Below the pieces are notes generated by a model. It made no database searches and was not told the DNA's origin. It worked only from the letters and a program-made list of their open reading frames with translations. A stretch of 64,000 nucleotides of DNA, from positions 1 to 64,000 of the forward strand of contig CADBDH010000006.1 of NCBI GenBank assembly GCA_902793405.1, written 5' to 3'. Below, one piece after another: positions 1-8,256 of this stretch; position 1 is the first letter of the stretch, and each line of letters opens with the position of its first letter. The DNA is from an uncultured Bacteroidales bacterium (GTDB lineage: Bacteria > Bacteroidota > Bacteroidia > Bacteroidales > Muribaculaceae). The position numbers and the translations under genes are program-made.

Positions 1-1
1 A

Positions 2-415
2 CGCTATTTTGTTGATCCTTCATTGGCAATAGCAGCATTAGGTATCGGGCCAAATGACTTATTAAACGACTTAGAAACAATGGGTCTTTTCTTTGAGACC
101 CTATGTGTTCGAGACCTTCGGGTTTATGCCGAAGCCAATGATGGGAACGTATTCCACTACAGGGATAAGAGTGGTTTGGAATGCGATGCCGTTATTCACC
201 TGAGAAATGGCAACTACGGCCTGGTTGAAATAAAACTTGGAGGCGAGACTCGCATTGAAGAGGGTGCTAACAACTTAAATAACCTGGAAAGCAAGATTGA
301 CATCAAAAAGATGAAAAAACCATCTTTCAAGATGGTTTTGACAGCGGTTGGACAATATGCTTATATGCGAGCTGACGATGTAATGGTTGTTCCAATAGGT
401 TGCCTGAAAGACTAA
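2..415 (+). CDS. AAA ATPase with DUF4143 domain (C-terminal part only)
   Basis: Only the last 137 codons are present. The frame is already open at base 2, so the gene starts left of the window and the TTG at 23 is an internal codon. The visible part matches the C-terminal DUF4143 region found behind an AAA_14 ATPase domain in a large prokaryotic family of unknown role. RDKSGLECDAVI followed by GLVEIKLG gives the acidic residue and Glu-x-Lys pattern of a PD-(D/E)xK nuclease-like fold. The gene at 3123-4559 has the same architecture, so two members lie within 4.5 kb, separated by a duplicated intergenic element and a DUF234 ATPase on the other strand. Family assignment is fairly firm; function is unknown. 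Confidence 0.75.
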   Translation, partial: RYFVDPSLAIAALGIGPNDLLNDLETMGLFFETLCVRDLRVYAEANDGNVFHYRDKSGLECDAVIHLRNGNYGLVEIKLGGETRIEEGANNLNNLESKIDIKKMKKPSFKMVLTAVGQYAYMRADDVMVVPIGCLKD

Positions 416-500
416 TTCATTATGACTTCTAAATTCTGCAACGCAGATGTGCGAACATTCACAAAATGCAGAGATAAAGTCATTAGGTAGACTTCACGCA

Positions 501-850
501 CCGTTAAACTAAGTCAAAAGTGTTAAATGTGAAGGTTTTGAAAGTTGTACTTCAAAACTCTACCATATTTGTATCGTTTAATATATAAATATCTGATGTT
601 CAATGAGTTACATCTTCTGCATCGGCAAGTAATTATTTATGCAGATATTGAGTATTTTAATGCGTTATCTTTTGGACATTAGAATAATAACTTAGTTCGG
701 CCATATCGCGGTTCTCAGTTCATTTCGGGCGAAATCTAACCAAAAAACGATAGATTTCGCCCGAAATGCCTTGGCTGTCTCAAAGGTTTGTTGGAGTCAT
801 ATGATGCAAGAAAATAATGCCAAATAACCAAACGAAATTAGGCCAAATAA
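501..850. repeat. Long direct repeat, copy 1 (about 350 bp)
   Basis: This non-coding stretch is clearly similar to 2558-2905. The two copies keep the same offset (2057 bp) over at least 260 bp without a net insertion or deletion, while many single bases differ. They share CCGTTAAACTAAGTC at the left end, a block around GTTGTACTTCAAAACTCTAC, a block around CATCTTCTGCATCGGCAAG, and a strong hairpin (722-767 here). The pair brackets the DUF234 ATPase gene. No coding sequence was seen in it. It could be a non-autonomous mobile unit, a structured RNA or a shared regulatory element. Confidence 0.85.
722..767. other. Perfect 17-bp inverted repeat in repeat copy 1
   Basis: ATTTCGGGCGAAATCTA at 722-738 pairs perfectly with 751-767 across a 12-base loop. 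The equivalent in copy 2 (2780-2823) keeps a 13-bp core, and its inner stem has changed sequence while still pairing. It lacks a T run on either side, so a simple terminator is not obvious. Confidence 0.8.
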
Positions 851-880
851 CCAACTAAATATTGATTTAGTTGGTTATTT
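846..880. terminator. Hairpin between convergent ATPase genes
   Basis: A 15-bp perfect stem (846-860 with 865-879, loop ATTG) lies just beyond the stop codon of the minus-strand ATPase gene. TTATTTTG follows on the plus strand and TTATTTGG on the minus strand, so it could end transcription from either side. The T runs are weak. Confidence 0.5.
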
Positions 881-892
881 TGATTCTTACAA

Positions 893-2338
893 CTATGCAT
901 GAAAAAGATCATCAACATCTACCTCATTATTGATGCTTTGCCATCCGGCATTGTGCACTAAACCTGAAGAAGTGACCATTGTCAATTGAAGTGACTTATT
1001 AGTGCCTGTAACCTCGCGGAATGTATCACGCCGTTCCAGCATTCGTTGTGCATATTCTGTAGATATTGCAAAGGGCTTGTTAGTGAACTTCATCTCACAG
1101 AGGTTAATGGTCTTATCACCACGGTCAATAATCAGGTCTATCTGGGCACCCTTATGTTCTTCACCGTCCTTACCAATATATGACTTACACGACCAAGAAC
1201 ATACATTAGTCAGGATACCGCTTATGCCCAACTTATGCTTGATTTGAGGAATATGGTGCAAGCAGACCTGTTCAAAAGCATAGCCTTCCCAACTGGAAAT
1301 ATCCTGTCCCAGATGACTCCAGTAGTGTTCGTCTCCTCCATGATAGTTCTTAACGAAACGGAGATAGAATAAAGAATAGAGGTCAGTAAGTTGATACATC
1401 ACATCACGCTCTGACTTTCCAAAAGCATTGTAACTGCGGATGAAATCACAATTGCACAAATCTTCGAGAACATCTGAGAAATAGCCACTGTCTTCTACTC
1501 CTATTCCCTTCATCAGCTCCTGTCGTGTCATACCTTTCATTTGCTTTGAGAGCACTTCAACAACTCGTCGATAGAGGCGTGACTCTTTAAAAAGTGACTT
1601 ATAGAGGAAGTTATACTCTTTTTGTAGTGGTGCATTCTCTGAAAAGAACAATGCATCTATATTCTGAGCAACGCTCAAACTCCGATTCATCATATCAAGA
1701 TAATAAGGTGTTCCTCCAACTGCCATATAGATTTCAATGATATGCTGACGAGAGAGATCGAAACCTCGCAATTTCAGGAAATCTTCTGTTTCACTGAGAT
1801 TGAATGGGCGCAGATAGATTTGTTTCGTTACCCGATTATGCAGTCCGCCCTTATCGCCAAGCAACTTATTGGTCATCCAGGTAGTTGCCGATCCACAAAC
1901 AATCAATTTAATGTTGTCATGTTTCGATGCCCAACCATTCCAGAACAAATCAAAAGCTCTAATGAAACGCGAACGGGGAGTGTCAAGCCATGGAAGTTCG
2001 TCAATGAAGATATCTATACGCTCCTTGTCAAGCAATGTCTCTATATACTCACGTAGCATGAGGAAGGCAGACATCCAATCCTTGGGTACTTTATATTTTT
2101 TCTTCGCATAGATTCCCAGCTGGTTAGCGAAATTGGTAAGTTGTTCCTTGCGAGTACCTTCATAGATACCTGTTATATAGAAATCATATTTCGCATCAAA
2201 CGTCTTGTCAATAAGGAATGTTTTGCCGATACGCCTACGTCCGTAGACGGCAAGCAACTCTGCCTTGGGGGAACTGATTATTTCCTGCAGGAGTGCAAGC
2301 TCTTGTTGCCTGCCTACCATCATATTCTTATTCTCCAT
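893..2338 (-). CDS. AAA ATPase, ATPase_2/DUF234 family
   Basis: 481-residue ATPase of the archaeal-type ATPase_2 family with a C-terminal DUF234 region. Walker A is GRRRIGKT (residues 33-40) and Walker B is IDIFIDELPW (about 108-117). A winged-helix-like middle region follows. The C-terminal part has AQIDLIIDRGD followed by CEMKF, which resembles a PD-(D/E)xK nuclease core. The start was chosen because MENKNMMVGR leads straight into the ATPase domain and a TATCTTTG -7 box sits on the minus strand at 2362-2369. The gene is bracketed by the 350-bp direct repeats. The protein at 50720-52144 is a clear paralogue. The cellular role of this family is not established. Confidence 0.85.
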   Translation of the reverse strand: MENKNMMVGRQQELALLQEIISSPKAELLAVYGRRRIGKTFLIDKTFDAKYDFYITGIYEGTRKEQLTNFANQLGIYAKKKYKVPKDWMSAFLMLREYIETLLDKERIDIFIDELPWLDTPRSRFIRAFDLFWNGWASKHDNIKLIVCGSATTWMTNKLLGDKGGLHNRVTKQIYLRPFNLSETEDFLKLRGFDLSRQHIIEIYMAVGGTPYYLDMMNRSLSVAQNIDALFFSENAPLQKEYNFLYKSLFKESRLYRRVVEVLSKQMKGMTRQELMKGIGVEDSGYFSDVLEDLCNCDFIRSYNAFGKSERDVMYQLTDLYSLFYLRFVKNYHGGDEHYWSHLGQDISSWEGYAFEQVCLHHIPQIKHKLGISGILTNVCSWSCKSYIGKDGEEHKGAQIDLIIDRGDKTINLCEMKFTNKPFAISTEYAQRMLERRDTFREVTGTNKSLQLTMVTSSGLVHNAGWQSINNEVDVDDLFHA

Positions 2339-2557
2339 ACTTGATATGTTTTATTTTGGTGCAAAGATAAGAATTATTATTGGTGGCAAAAAGAAAAATG
2401 CGTTATTTTACTTCGGTAACCTGTATTTTTAAGGGGTTACCGAAGTGCTATCCGCAATTTTTAGAAGTACTATCCACTAAAAAAGCGCTTGTTCAACGAT
2501 TGCATAAGGTTTTCCCCATGCTGGAACTTTCTGAAATCCTTGCGACGAGCTTACTGT

Positions 2558-2905
2558 CCGTTAAACTAAGTCAAAAGTGTTAAATGTGAAGGCTTTGAAA
2601 GTTGTACTTCAAAACTCTACCACATTTGTATCGTTTAATATATAAATATCTTATAATCAATTAGTTTCATCTTCTGCATCGGCAAGTAAATGTCTATGCA
2701 ACTATTGGGCGTTTTAATGTGATATCTTTTGGGTCTTAGAAAAATAACTTAGTTCGTTTTTCTCGGAACTATCAGTTCTTTTCGGGCGAAATGTATCCAA
2801 TCATTGGTATATTTCGCCCGAAATGCCTTGGAAATCTCAAAGGTTTATCGGAATCTAATAATGCAAGAACATAATGCCAAATAATCAAACGGATTCAGAC
2901 CAAGT
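2558..2905. repeat. Long direct repeat, copy 2, in a 780-bp gene-free stretch
   Basis: This is the second copy of the element at 501-850. It fills much of the gap between the minus-strand ATPase (start 2338) and the plus-strand DUF4143 ATPase (start 3123). The hairpin core is TTTCGGGCGAAAT (2780-2792) with its complement at 2811-2823. Bases 2906-3010 show nothing recognisable. A short echo of the left end (GACTAAGTCAATTTGTTAA) appears again near 4606-4624, after the DUF4143 gene, and may be a remnant. Confidence 0.85.
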
Positions 2906-3010
2906 GACCAAATAAAACAATTCATCTAAAAATCATTTTCTGTGTCTACTTTGACGGTCTGGTACAAGTACAATTTGAATCTAGGCAATGATGTAGAAGA
3001 AATTGTCATA

Positions 3011-3109
3011 TCGCTGGAAAAATAACATTAAAATCAATTAATCTCGTTGGAAAAATAACATCAATTATTGCGAAACTCGTTGGAAAAATGTATTTTTGCA
3101 GTCAAAATT
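3011..3109. repeat. 33-bp tandem repeat, three units, abutting a promoter
   Basis: The core TCG(C/T)TGGAAAAAT recurs at 3011, 3044 and 3077, exactly 33 bases apart. The first two units continue with AACAT. The third runs into the -7 box of the downstream ATPase gene, and the -33 element lies in unit 2. The array therefore overlaps the promoter and could bind a regulator. It has no spacers, so it is not CRISPR. Confidence 0.75.
3067..3098 (+). promoter_or_regulatory. Bacteroidetes-type promoter of the DUF4143 ATPase
   Basis: ATTG (3067-3070), a 20-base gap, and TATTTTTG (3091-3098) match the TTTG/TAnnTTTG consensus. Transcription should begin near 3105, giving a leader of about 18 bases to the ATG at 3123. 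Confidence 0.7.
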
Positions 3110-3122
3110 GAGACATTGTAAT

Positions 3123-4559
3123 ATGATGCTAAAAAGAAGAATACTAGATACTTTAAGGAAATGGAAAGATAAACCTGACCATTCGCCGCTTGTAATTATG
3201 GGCATTCGCCAATGTGGGAAAACATTCATCTCACTAGAATTTGCCAAAAAGAACTATAAACATGTTGCTTATGTCAACTTCATCAAGCAGGAGGAGATAA
3301 AGACGGCTTTCTACGGTTCTAAGGACGTGGACAGCATTATTCTTAATCTGTCTGCCCAGATGAGAGACACATCGTTTGTTCCAAGAGAAACATGCATTAT
3401 TTTGGATGAAATTCAAGATTGCCATGAAGCGCGCACAAGTCTTAAGTTCTTCAAGGAGGATGGCAGATATGATATCATCGCCACGGGCTCGCTGCTGGGA
3501 GTACAAGGCTATGGACAGGACGAGAAGAAAAAGCGTTCCAGGAACGTAACTCAGCAGGTGAGAGGCAGCAATTCCATCCCTGTCGGCTATGAGCAGATTG
3601 TGGAAATGTACCCGCTCGACTTTGAGGAATTTTTGTGGGCAAACAATGTGAGTGAGGATATCATTAACGCGCTGAAGCGCTGTTTAGCGGAGGAAGTTCC
3701 TGTGCCAGAGGGTATCCATGTCGCCATGAAAAAGCTGTTGAACCGATATGTTGCAGTCGGAGGACTTCCGGCTGCAGTAAATGCTCTGCTAGAGACAAAT
3801 AACATGAATGCTGTAAATGAGGTTTGGAAATCAATCCTCAAGGAATACCGTTCGGACATGGTGAAGTATGCCGACGATAAGGATAAGCCCCACATTAGGG
3901 CCTGTTTCAATTCCATACCCAAACAACTGGCCAAAGAAAATAAAAAATTCCAGTATTCTAAAGTAAAAGAGGGAGGGCGTGGTGTATTCTACAAAGACTC
4001 ACTGCAATGGCTGGAAGATGCCGACATCATCCGCAGATGTTACAACACCCACATAACAGGTCTTCCGTTAGAAGGGAATGCGATAGACAATGTATTTAAG
4101 GTCTATACTGCCGACATCGGCATTCTTGTTGCCATGTTAAGTCCCACTACAAGAGCTGACATCCTTCTGGGCAATCTGGGTGGCTATAAAGGTGCAATAT
4201 ATGAAAACCTAATGGCAGATACACTCATAAAAAAAGGCCAAAGCCTTTACTATTTCCAAAAAGACTCCGGTTTGGAACTGGATTTCCTTATCAGGTATAA
4301 AGGCGAGTGTGTGCCTGTAGAAGTGAAAGCCAGAAATGCTCAGGCTAAAAGTTTCTCCACCGTCAGAAAACACCCTGAGAAATATGGAGTAAAGCATTTT
4401 ATCAAGTTTGGCGACTATAATGTTGGCCGCAATGGAGACTTACTCACCCTGCCAACCTATATGCAATTTCTTCTTGATCTTGAGCCAGAAGAAGTGGCAC
4501 TTGAGGCAATAGACATTGATGAGCTCACTCGTTTGGCGAAAGAAGTTCTTGAAAGATGA
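3123..4559 (+). CDS. AAA ATPase with DUF4143 domain
   Basis: 478-residue protein of the AAA_14/DUF4143 family. Walker A is GIRQCGKT (residues 27-34) and Walker B is CIILDEIQD (about 91-99). The C-terminal half carries the nuclease-like signature SGLELDFLI followed by VPVEVKA. The ATG at 3123 is preferred over an upstream TTG at 3096, because 3091-3098 is the -7 box and the TTG would lie inside it. The coding region is AT-richer than the metabolic genes downstream, as are the other ATPase genes here, which hints at an accessory origin. Members of this family are widespread, but their substrate is unknown. Confidence 0.85.
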   Translation: MMLKRRILDTLRKWKDKPDHSPLVIMGIRQCGKTFISLEFAKKNYKHVAYVNFIKQEEIKTAFYGSKDVDSIILNLSAQMRDTSFVPRETCIILDEIQDCHEARTSLKFFKEDGRYDIIATGSLLGVQGYGQDEKKKRSRNVTQQVRGSNSIPVGYEQIVEMYPLDFEEFLWANNVSEDIINALKRCLAEEVPVPEGIHVAMKKLLNRYVAVGGLPAAVNALLETNNMNAVNEVWKSILKEYRSDMVKYADDKDKPHIRACFNSIPKQLAKENKKFQYSKVKEGGRGVFYKDSLQWLEDADIIRRCYNTHITGLPLEGNAIDNVFKVYTADIGILVAMLSPTTRADILLGNLGGYKGAIYENLMADTLIKKGQSLYYFQKDSGLELDFLIRYKGECVPVEVKARNAQAKSFSTVRKHPEKYGVKHFIKFGDYNVGRNGDLLTLPTYMQFLLDLEPEEVALEAIDIDELTRLAKEVLER

Positions 4560-4804
4560 ACGAAATTGTATTGCGATGCCATTTCATTGAGTTCAAACAG
4601 CTTAAGACTAAGTCAATTTGTTAATAGTAATTGAAAAGTATACCATGCCGATCAGTGTGTTTGCGTTATTCCTGCGAGCCTTTTTAATGCCATAATCTTT
4701 GTGCGGAATCAAAGTTTTCAGTAAATTCGCACCGAATCTCCATGTCACTGGAGGCAAAGGAGATCCGTGAATAGATTGCGACTATAATCAGAATGTAAAG
4801 TTAT

Positions 4805-5404
4805 ATGGAAAGTCAAATTACAAGGGAGGCAGCCTGGGAGCTGCTGAGAAAGTACAACAAAGACCCGTTTCACCTGCAGCATGCGCTGACGGTTGAAGGT
4901 GTCATGCGCTGGTATGCCGGGCAACTTGGGTTTGCCGATGAAGTGGATTTTTGGGGTATGGTAGGACTGCTGCACGACATCGATTTTGAGCAGTATCCCA
5001 AGGAACATTGCATCAAGGCGCCTGAACTGCTGCGTGCTGGAGGCGTGGGCGCAGAAATGATTCACGCCATCTGCAGCCATGCTTACGGCTTGCACGTGGA
5101 TGTCAAGCCTGAACACCTGATGGAGAAGGTGCTCTTCGCTACCGATGAGCTGACCGGACTGATATGGGCTGCAGCTCTGATGCGCCCGTCGAAGAGCGTT
5201 CAGGACATGGAACTGAAATCTCTCAAGAAGAAGTACAAGACAAAAGCATTTGCCGCCGGCTGTTCCCGCGAGGTGATTGAGCAGGGAGCGGAAATGCTGG
5301 GATGGCCCCTAGAGGAGGTACTGCAAAAGACTCTCGATGCCATGAGGGATTGTGAAACCCGGGTGGCAAGTGAGATGGATGCCGTCCTCAATGGCAATGG
5401 ATAA
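4805..5404 (+). CDS. HD-domain hydrolase
   Basis: 199 residues. It contains the metal-binding HD signature LLHDID (residues about 57-62), preceded by an early His (HLQHALTVEG) and followed by ICSHAYGL, as in HDIG-type phosphohydrolases. Such proteins hydrolyse phosphate esters, often of nucleotides, but the substrate cannot be read here. GGAGGCAAAGGAG about 40 bases upstream and the ATG at 4805 give a plausible start. The GH109-like gene follows after 32 bases on the same strand, so it may head that operon or simply lie next to it. Confidence 0.75.
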   Translation: MESQITREAAWELLRKYNKDPFHLQHALTVEGVMRWYAGQLGFADEVDFWGMVGLLHDIDFEQYPKEHCIKAPELLRAGGVGAEMIHAICSHAYGLHVDVKPEHLMEKVLFATDELTGLIWAAALMRPSKSVQDMELKSLKKKYKTKAFAAGCSREVIEQGAEMLGWPLEEVLQKTLDAMRDCETRVASEMDAVLNGNG

Positions 5405-5436
5405 AGACATACTATAACGGTATTATAACAACTATT

Positions 5437-6957
5437 ATGATACAGAGATATATTGTCGCACTTGTTTTGGCGGTAATCGCGATGCTGCCGATACGCTCCT
5501 GGGCGCAGTTTAATTGGCCATATACCATCCAGAACGGGACCATCGTCACCGAGGTGCCGCAGAGGCCCGCAGGGCAGCAGTCGGCGCTGGGGCTTGCGGT
5601 GGAGAAGATTCCCGTCGTGAGGGTGGCCTTTGTGGGACTGGGCATGCGCGGACCCGATGCTGTTGAGCGTTGGACGCATATCCCCGGCATAGAGGTGAAG
5701 GCCCTGTGTGATCACGAACGCGACCGCGCCGAAGCCTGTCAGGACATCCTGCGCAAAGCATCGATGCCCGCCGCCGACATCTACTATGGCGAAGACGGGT
5801 ATAAGGACCTGTGCCGCCGCAACGACATCGACCTGGTGTATATCGCCACCGACTGGCTTCATCACTATCTCGTGGCCCGCGAGGCGCTGGAGCACGGCCA
5901 TCATGTCGCCATTGAAGTACCCTCGGCAATGAACATGACCGAAATCTGGTCGCTCATCAACCTGAGCGAGAGCAAGCGCCTGCATGTGATGATGCTCGAG
6001 AACTGCTGCTATGACTTCTTTGAACTCAACTCCCTCTATATGGCCCAGAGGGGACTGCTGGGCGAAGTGATTTATGTGCAAGGGGCCTACCGCCACGAGC
6101 TTTCCCCCTATTGGGACGAATATTGGAAAAACGGCGCTGATGACCAGCTCGGGTGGCGCCTGGACTACAATAGCAAGTTTCGCGGAGACGTTTATCCCAC
6201 CCATGGTCTGGGGCCCATCGCGCAAGTGCTTAACCTGCACCGCGGCGACCGCATGAGAACGCTAGTGGCGATGGATACCCGCTCCTTTAATGGCCAGGAA
6301 CTTTTCAAGGCCCGCACAGGCGAGTATTGCCCCGACTTCAAGAACGGAGACCACACCACTACACTCATCTCAACCGAGAAAGGCAAGGTCATCGAGATCC
6401 ACCACAACGTGATGACGCCGCAACCCTATAACCGCATGTACCAGCTCACTGGCACCAAGGGCTTTGTCAACAAATATCCCGTCGAGGGATTCGCGCTGGC
6501 CACCGAGGTGATGAAAAAGGCCGGTGTCAACGTCAGCAAGGACTACACGGGCCACTCCTACCTGAGCAAAGAGGATACCGAAGCGCTCCTGCAGAGCTTC
6601 ACCTCGCCGCTCGTGAAACGCTATGGCGAGGAGGCCAAGGAAGTGGGCGGACACGGCGGCATGGACTTCATCATGGACTCGCGCCTGGTCTATTGCCTGC
6701 AAAACGGGCTGCCGCTCGACATCGACGTGTATGACCTGGCCGAATGGTGCTGCCTGGCCGAATTGGGCAGCCTCTCGATGAACAACGGCAACAAGCCTGT
6801 ACAGGTGCCCGATTTCACCCGTGGCGAGTGGAGCAGGTTCCGTGGATACCGCCATGCCTGGGCCAAGCCCGAGGATGAGGCCGCAACACGCGCTGCCGCT
6901 ATGGAATTCACCAAGCAACTGAAAGCCAAAGGCAAGAAATATTGGGAAAAGCATTAG
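5437..6957 (+). CDS. Gfo/Idh/MocA-fold glycosidase, GH109-like (alpha-N-acetylgalactosaminidase type)
   Basis: 506 residues with an N-terminal signal peptide ending near SWAQ, so it is probably periplasmic. The Rossmann motif GLGMRG (about 66-71) binds NAD. The usual EKP of Gfo/Idh/MocA proteins is replaced by EVP (HHVAIEVPSAM), as in GH109. GGHGGMDF and YPTHGLGPIAQVLNLHRGD are further GH109-type motifs. Known GH109 enzymes use bound NAD to remove alpha-linked GalNAc. The next gene is a NahK-type kinase, which fits a pathway for GalNAc or GlcNAc released from host or plant glycans. The exact glycan is inference. Confidence 0.8.
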   Translation: MIQRYIVALVLAVIAMLPIRSWAQFNWPYTIQNGTIVTEVPQRPAGQQSALGLAVEKIPVVRVAFVGLGMRGPDAVERWTHIPGIEVKALCDHERDRAEACQDILRKASMPAADIYYGEDGYKDLCRRNDIDLVYIATDWLHHYLVAREALEHGHHVAIEVPSAMNMTEIWSLINLSESKRLHVMMLENCCYDFFELNSLYMAQRGLLGEVIYVQGAYRHELSPYWDEYWKNGADDQLGWRLDYNSKFRGDVYPTHGLGPIAQVLNLHRGDRMRTLVAMDTRSFNGQELFKARTGEYCPDFKNGDHTTTLISTEKGKVIEIHHNVMTPQPYNRMYQLTGTKGFVNKYPVEGFALATEVMKKAGVNVSKDYTGHSYLSKEDTEALLQSFTSPLVKRYGEEAKEVGGHGGMDFIMDSRLVYCLQNGLPLDIDVYDLAEWCCLAELGSLSMNNGNKPVQVPDFTRGEWSRFRGYRHAWAKPEDEAATRAAAMEFTKQLKAKGKKYWEKH

Positions 6958-6985
6958 GAGTTAGGAGTTAGGAGTTAGAAGTTGA
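6958..6985. repeat. GGAGTTA heptamer repeat
   Basis: Three to four copies of GGAGTTA lie between the GH109-like gene and nahK. Similar 7-base intergenic repeats occur near 13722-13766, 26520-26540, 28031-28083, 33571-33677 and 47055-47096. Confidence 0.7.
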
Positions 6986-7023
6986 ACTCTCTAGAAACTG
7001 AGGAGTAAAAACAAAAAATCAAA

Positions 7024-8112
7024 ATGGAAACGATTAATACTGCCAACATTCTGGCGCAATTTGAGATAAAGGGCTTGGTCAAGGAGGTCAAGCCTCTGGG
7101 CAACGGGCTCATAAACGACACTTATCATGTCGTTACCGACGGCGACTCGCCTGACTATGTGCTGCAACGCATCAACAACGCCATCTTTCAGGACGTTGAC
7201 CTGCTGCAGCGCAATATCGAAGTGGTGACTGCTCACATCCGCCACAAACTGGAAGCTTGCAATACCGATGACATCAATCGCAAGGTGCTACAGTTCGTCA
7301 AGGCCCGTGACGGCAAAACCTACTACCGCGACGAGGCCGACCGCTACTGGCGCGTGATGGTGTATATTCCAGATACCGTCACCCAAGAGGCCGTCACGCC
7401 CGAGAGCGCCTATGACTGCGGCAAGGCATTCGGCAACTTCGAGAAAATGCTGGTCGATGTGCCCGAACCGTTGGGCGAGACCATCCCCGACTTCCACAAT
7501 ATGGAACTGCGCATGAGCCAACTGCGCGAAGCCATCCAGAACAACGCCGCGGGCCGTCTTGACGAGGTGCGTGACATGGTTAACGAACTGGAACGCGATG
7601 CCGACGAAATGTGCCAGGCCGAACGCCTCTACCGCGAGGGCCGTCTGCCCAAGCGCATCTGCCACTGCGACACCAAGGTCAACAACATGCTGTTTGACCA
7701 GCAGGGCCAGGTGCTGTGCGTCATCGACCTGGATACCGTGATGCCCTCGTTCATCTTCTCGGACTATGGAGATTTCCTGCGCACCGGTGCCAACTTCACC
7801 GCCGAGGACGACCCCGACCTGTCCCACGTGGGCTTTAACGAAGAAATTTTCAAGGCCTTTACAACGGGCTATCTGGAGTCGGCGCGCGAGTTCCTCACAC
7901 CCATCGAGGTGGAGCATCTGCCCTATGCTGTGGCGCTGTTCCCCTTCATGCAGTGTGTGCGGTTCCTCACCGACTACATCAACGGCGACACCTACTACAA
8001 AATCAAGTACCCGACTCACAACCTGGACCGCACCCGCAACCAACTCATCCTCTACCGCGACGTCCGCAAGCATGACGAGGCGATGGCAGCCTTCATCCAC
8101 AGCCTGCTTTAA
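7024..8112 (+). CDS. nahK: N-acetylhexosamine 1-kinase (NahK type)
   Basis: 362 residues, close to the 359 of the Bifidobacterium longum enzyme as I remember it, and collinear with it. It has a GLIND-TY nucleotide loop, the catalytic-loop segment HCDTKVNNMLFD, the metal-binding segment VIDLDTVMPS, and a C-terminal RFLTDY followed by KYPTHNLDRTR. It belongs to the aminoglycoside phosphotransferase fold. NahK phosphorylates GlcNAc or GalNAc at C1, feeding the Leloir/UDP-sugar route. It sits 66 bases after the GH109-like gene; the gap holds a GGAGTTA heptamer repeat and AGGAG near the start. A soluble cytoplasmic enzyme is expected. Substrate preference cannot be decided from sequence. Confidence 0.8.
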   Translation: METINTANILAQFEIKGLVKEVKPLGNGLINDTYHVVTDGDSPDYVLQRINNAIFQDVDLLQRNIEVVTAHIRHKLEACNTDDINRKVLQFVKARDGKTYYRDEADRYWRVMVYIPDTVTQEAVTPESAYDCGKAFGNFEKMLVDVPEPLGETIPDFHNMELRMSQLREAIQNNAAGRLDEVRDMVNELERDADEMCQAERLYREGRLPKRICHCDTKVNNMLFDQQGQVLCVIDLDTVMPSFIFSDYGDFLRTGANFTAEDDPDLSHVGFNEEIFKAFTTGYLESAREFLTPIEVEHLPYAVALFPFMQCVRFLTDYINGDTYYKIKYPTHNLDRTRNQLILYRDVRKHDEAMAAFIHSLL

Positions 8113-8124
8113 TCAGACAACCAT

Positions 8125-8168
8125 AACAACATAATTGACAACAAGGACAACTTTTTTATTATGTTGTT
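8125..8168. terminator. Hairpin between convergent genes
   Basis: AACAACATAAT (8125-8135) pairs with ATTATGTTGTT (8158-8168), an 11-bp perfect stem, between the convergent nahK and nitroreductase genes. The 22-base loop contains a T run. The right arm starts a run of GTTGTTT-like repeats that continues to about 8200. Confidence 0.45.
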
Positions 8169-8256
8169 TGAGTTGTTTGAGTTGTTTAAGTTGTCTTTAA
8201 TTAAAGCGTTGTATTTATTGTACTTATTGTCTTCCTTTTGTTGTTTTGTTGTAGTA
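8158..8256 (-). repeat. Inverted, single relative of the 18.3-kb tandem repeat
   Basis: Read on the minus strand, this gap contains ACAATAAGTACAATAAATAC, then TTAAAGACAACTTAAACAAC. The 144-bp units at 18262-18683 hold nearly the same blocks in the same order. A dispersed repeat family is the simplest reading. No gene is seen in it. Confidence 0.65.

Noticed and set aside
3123..4559. Calling the AAA ATPases an established phage-defence system
   Set aside because: ATPase plus nuclease-like domains are suggestive, but no known defence partner genes adjoin them and the families are also common outside defence islands.
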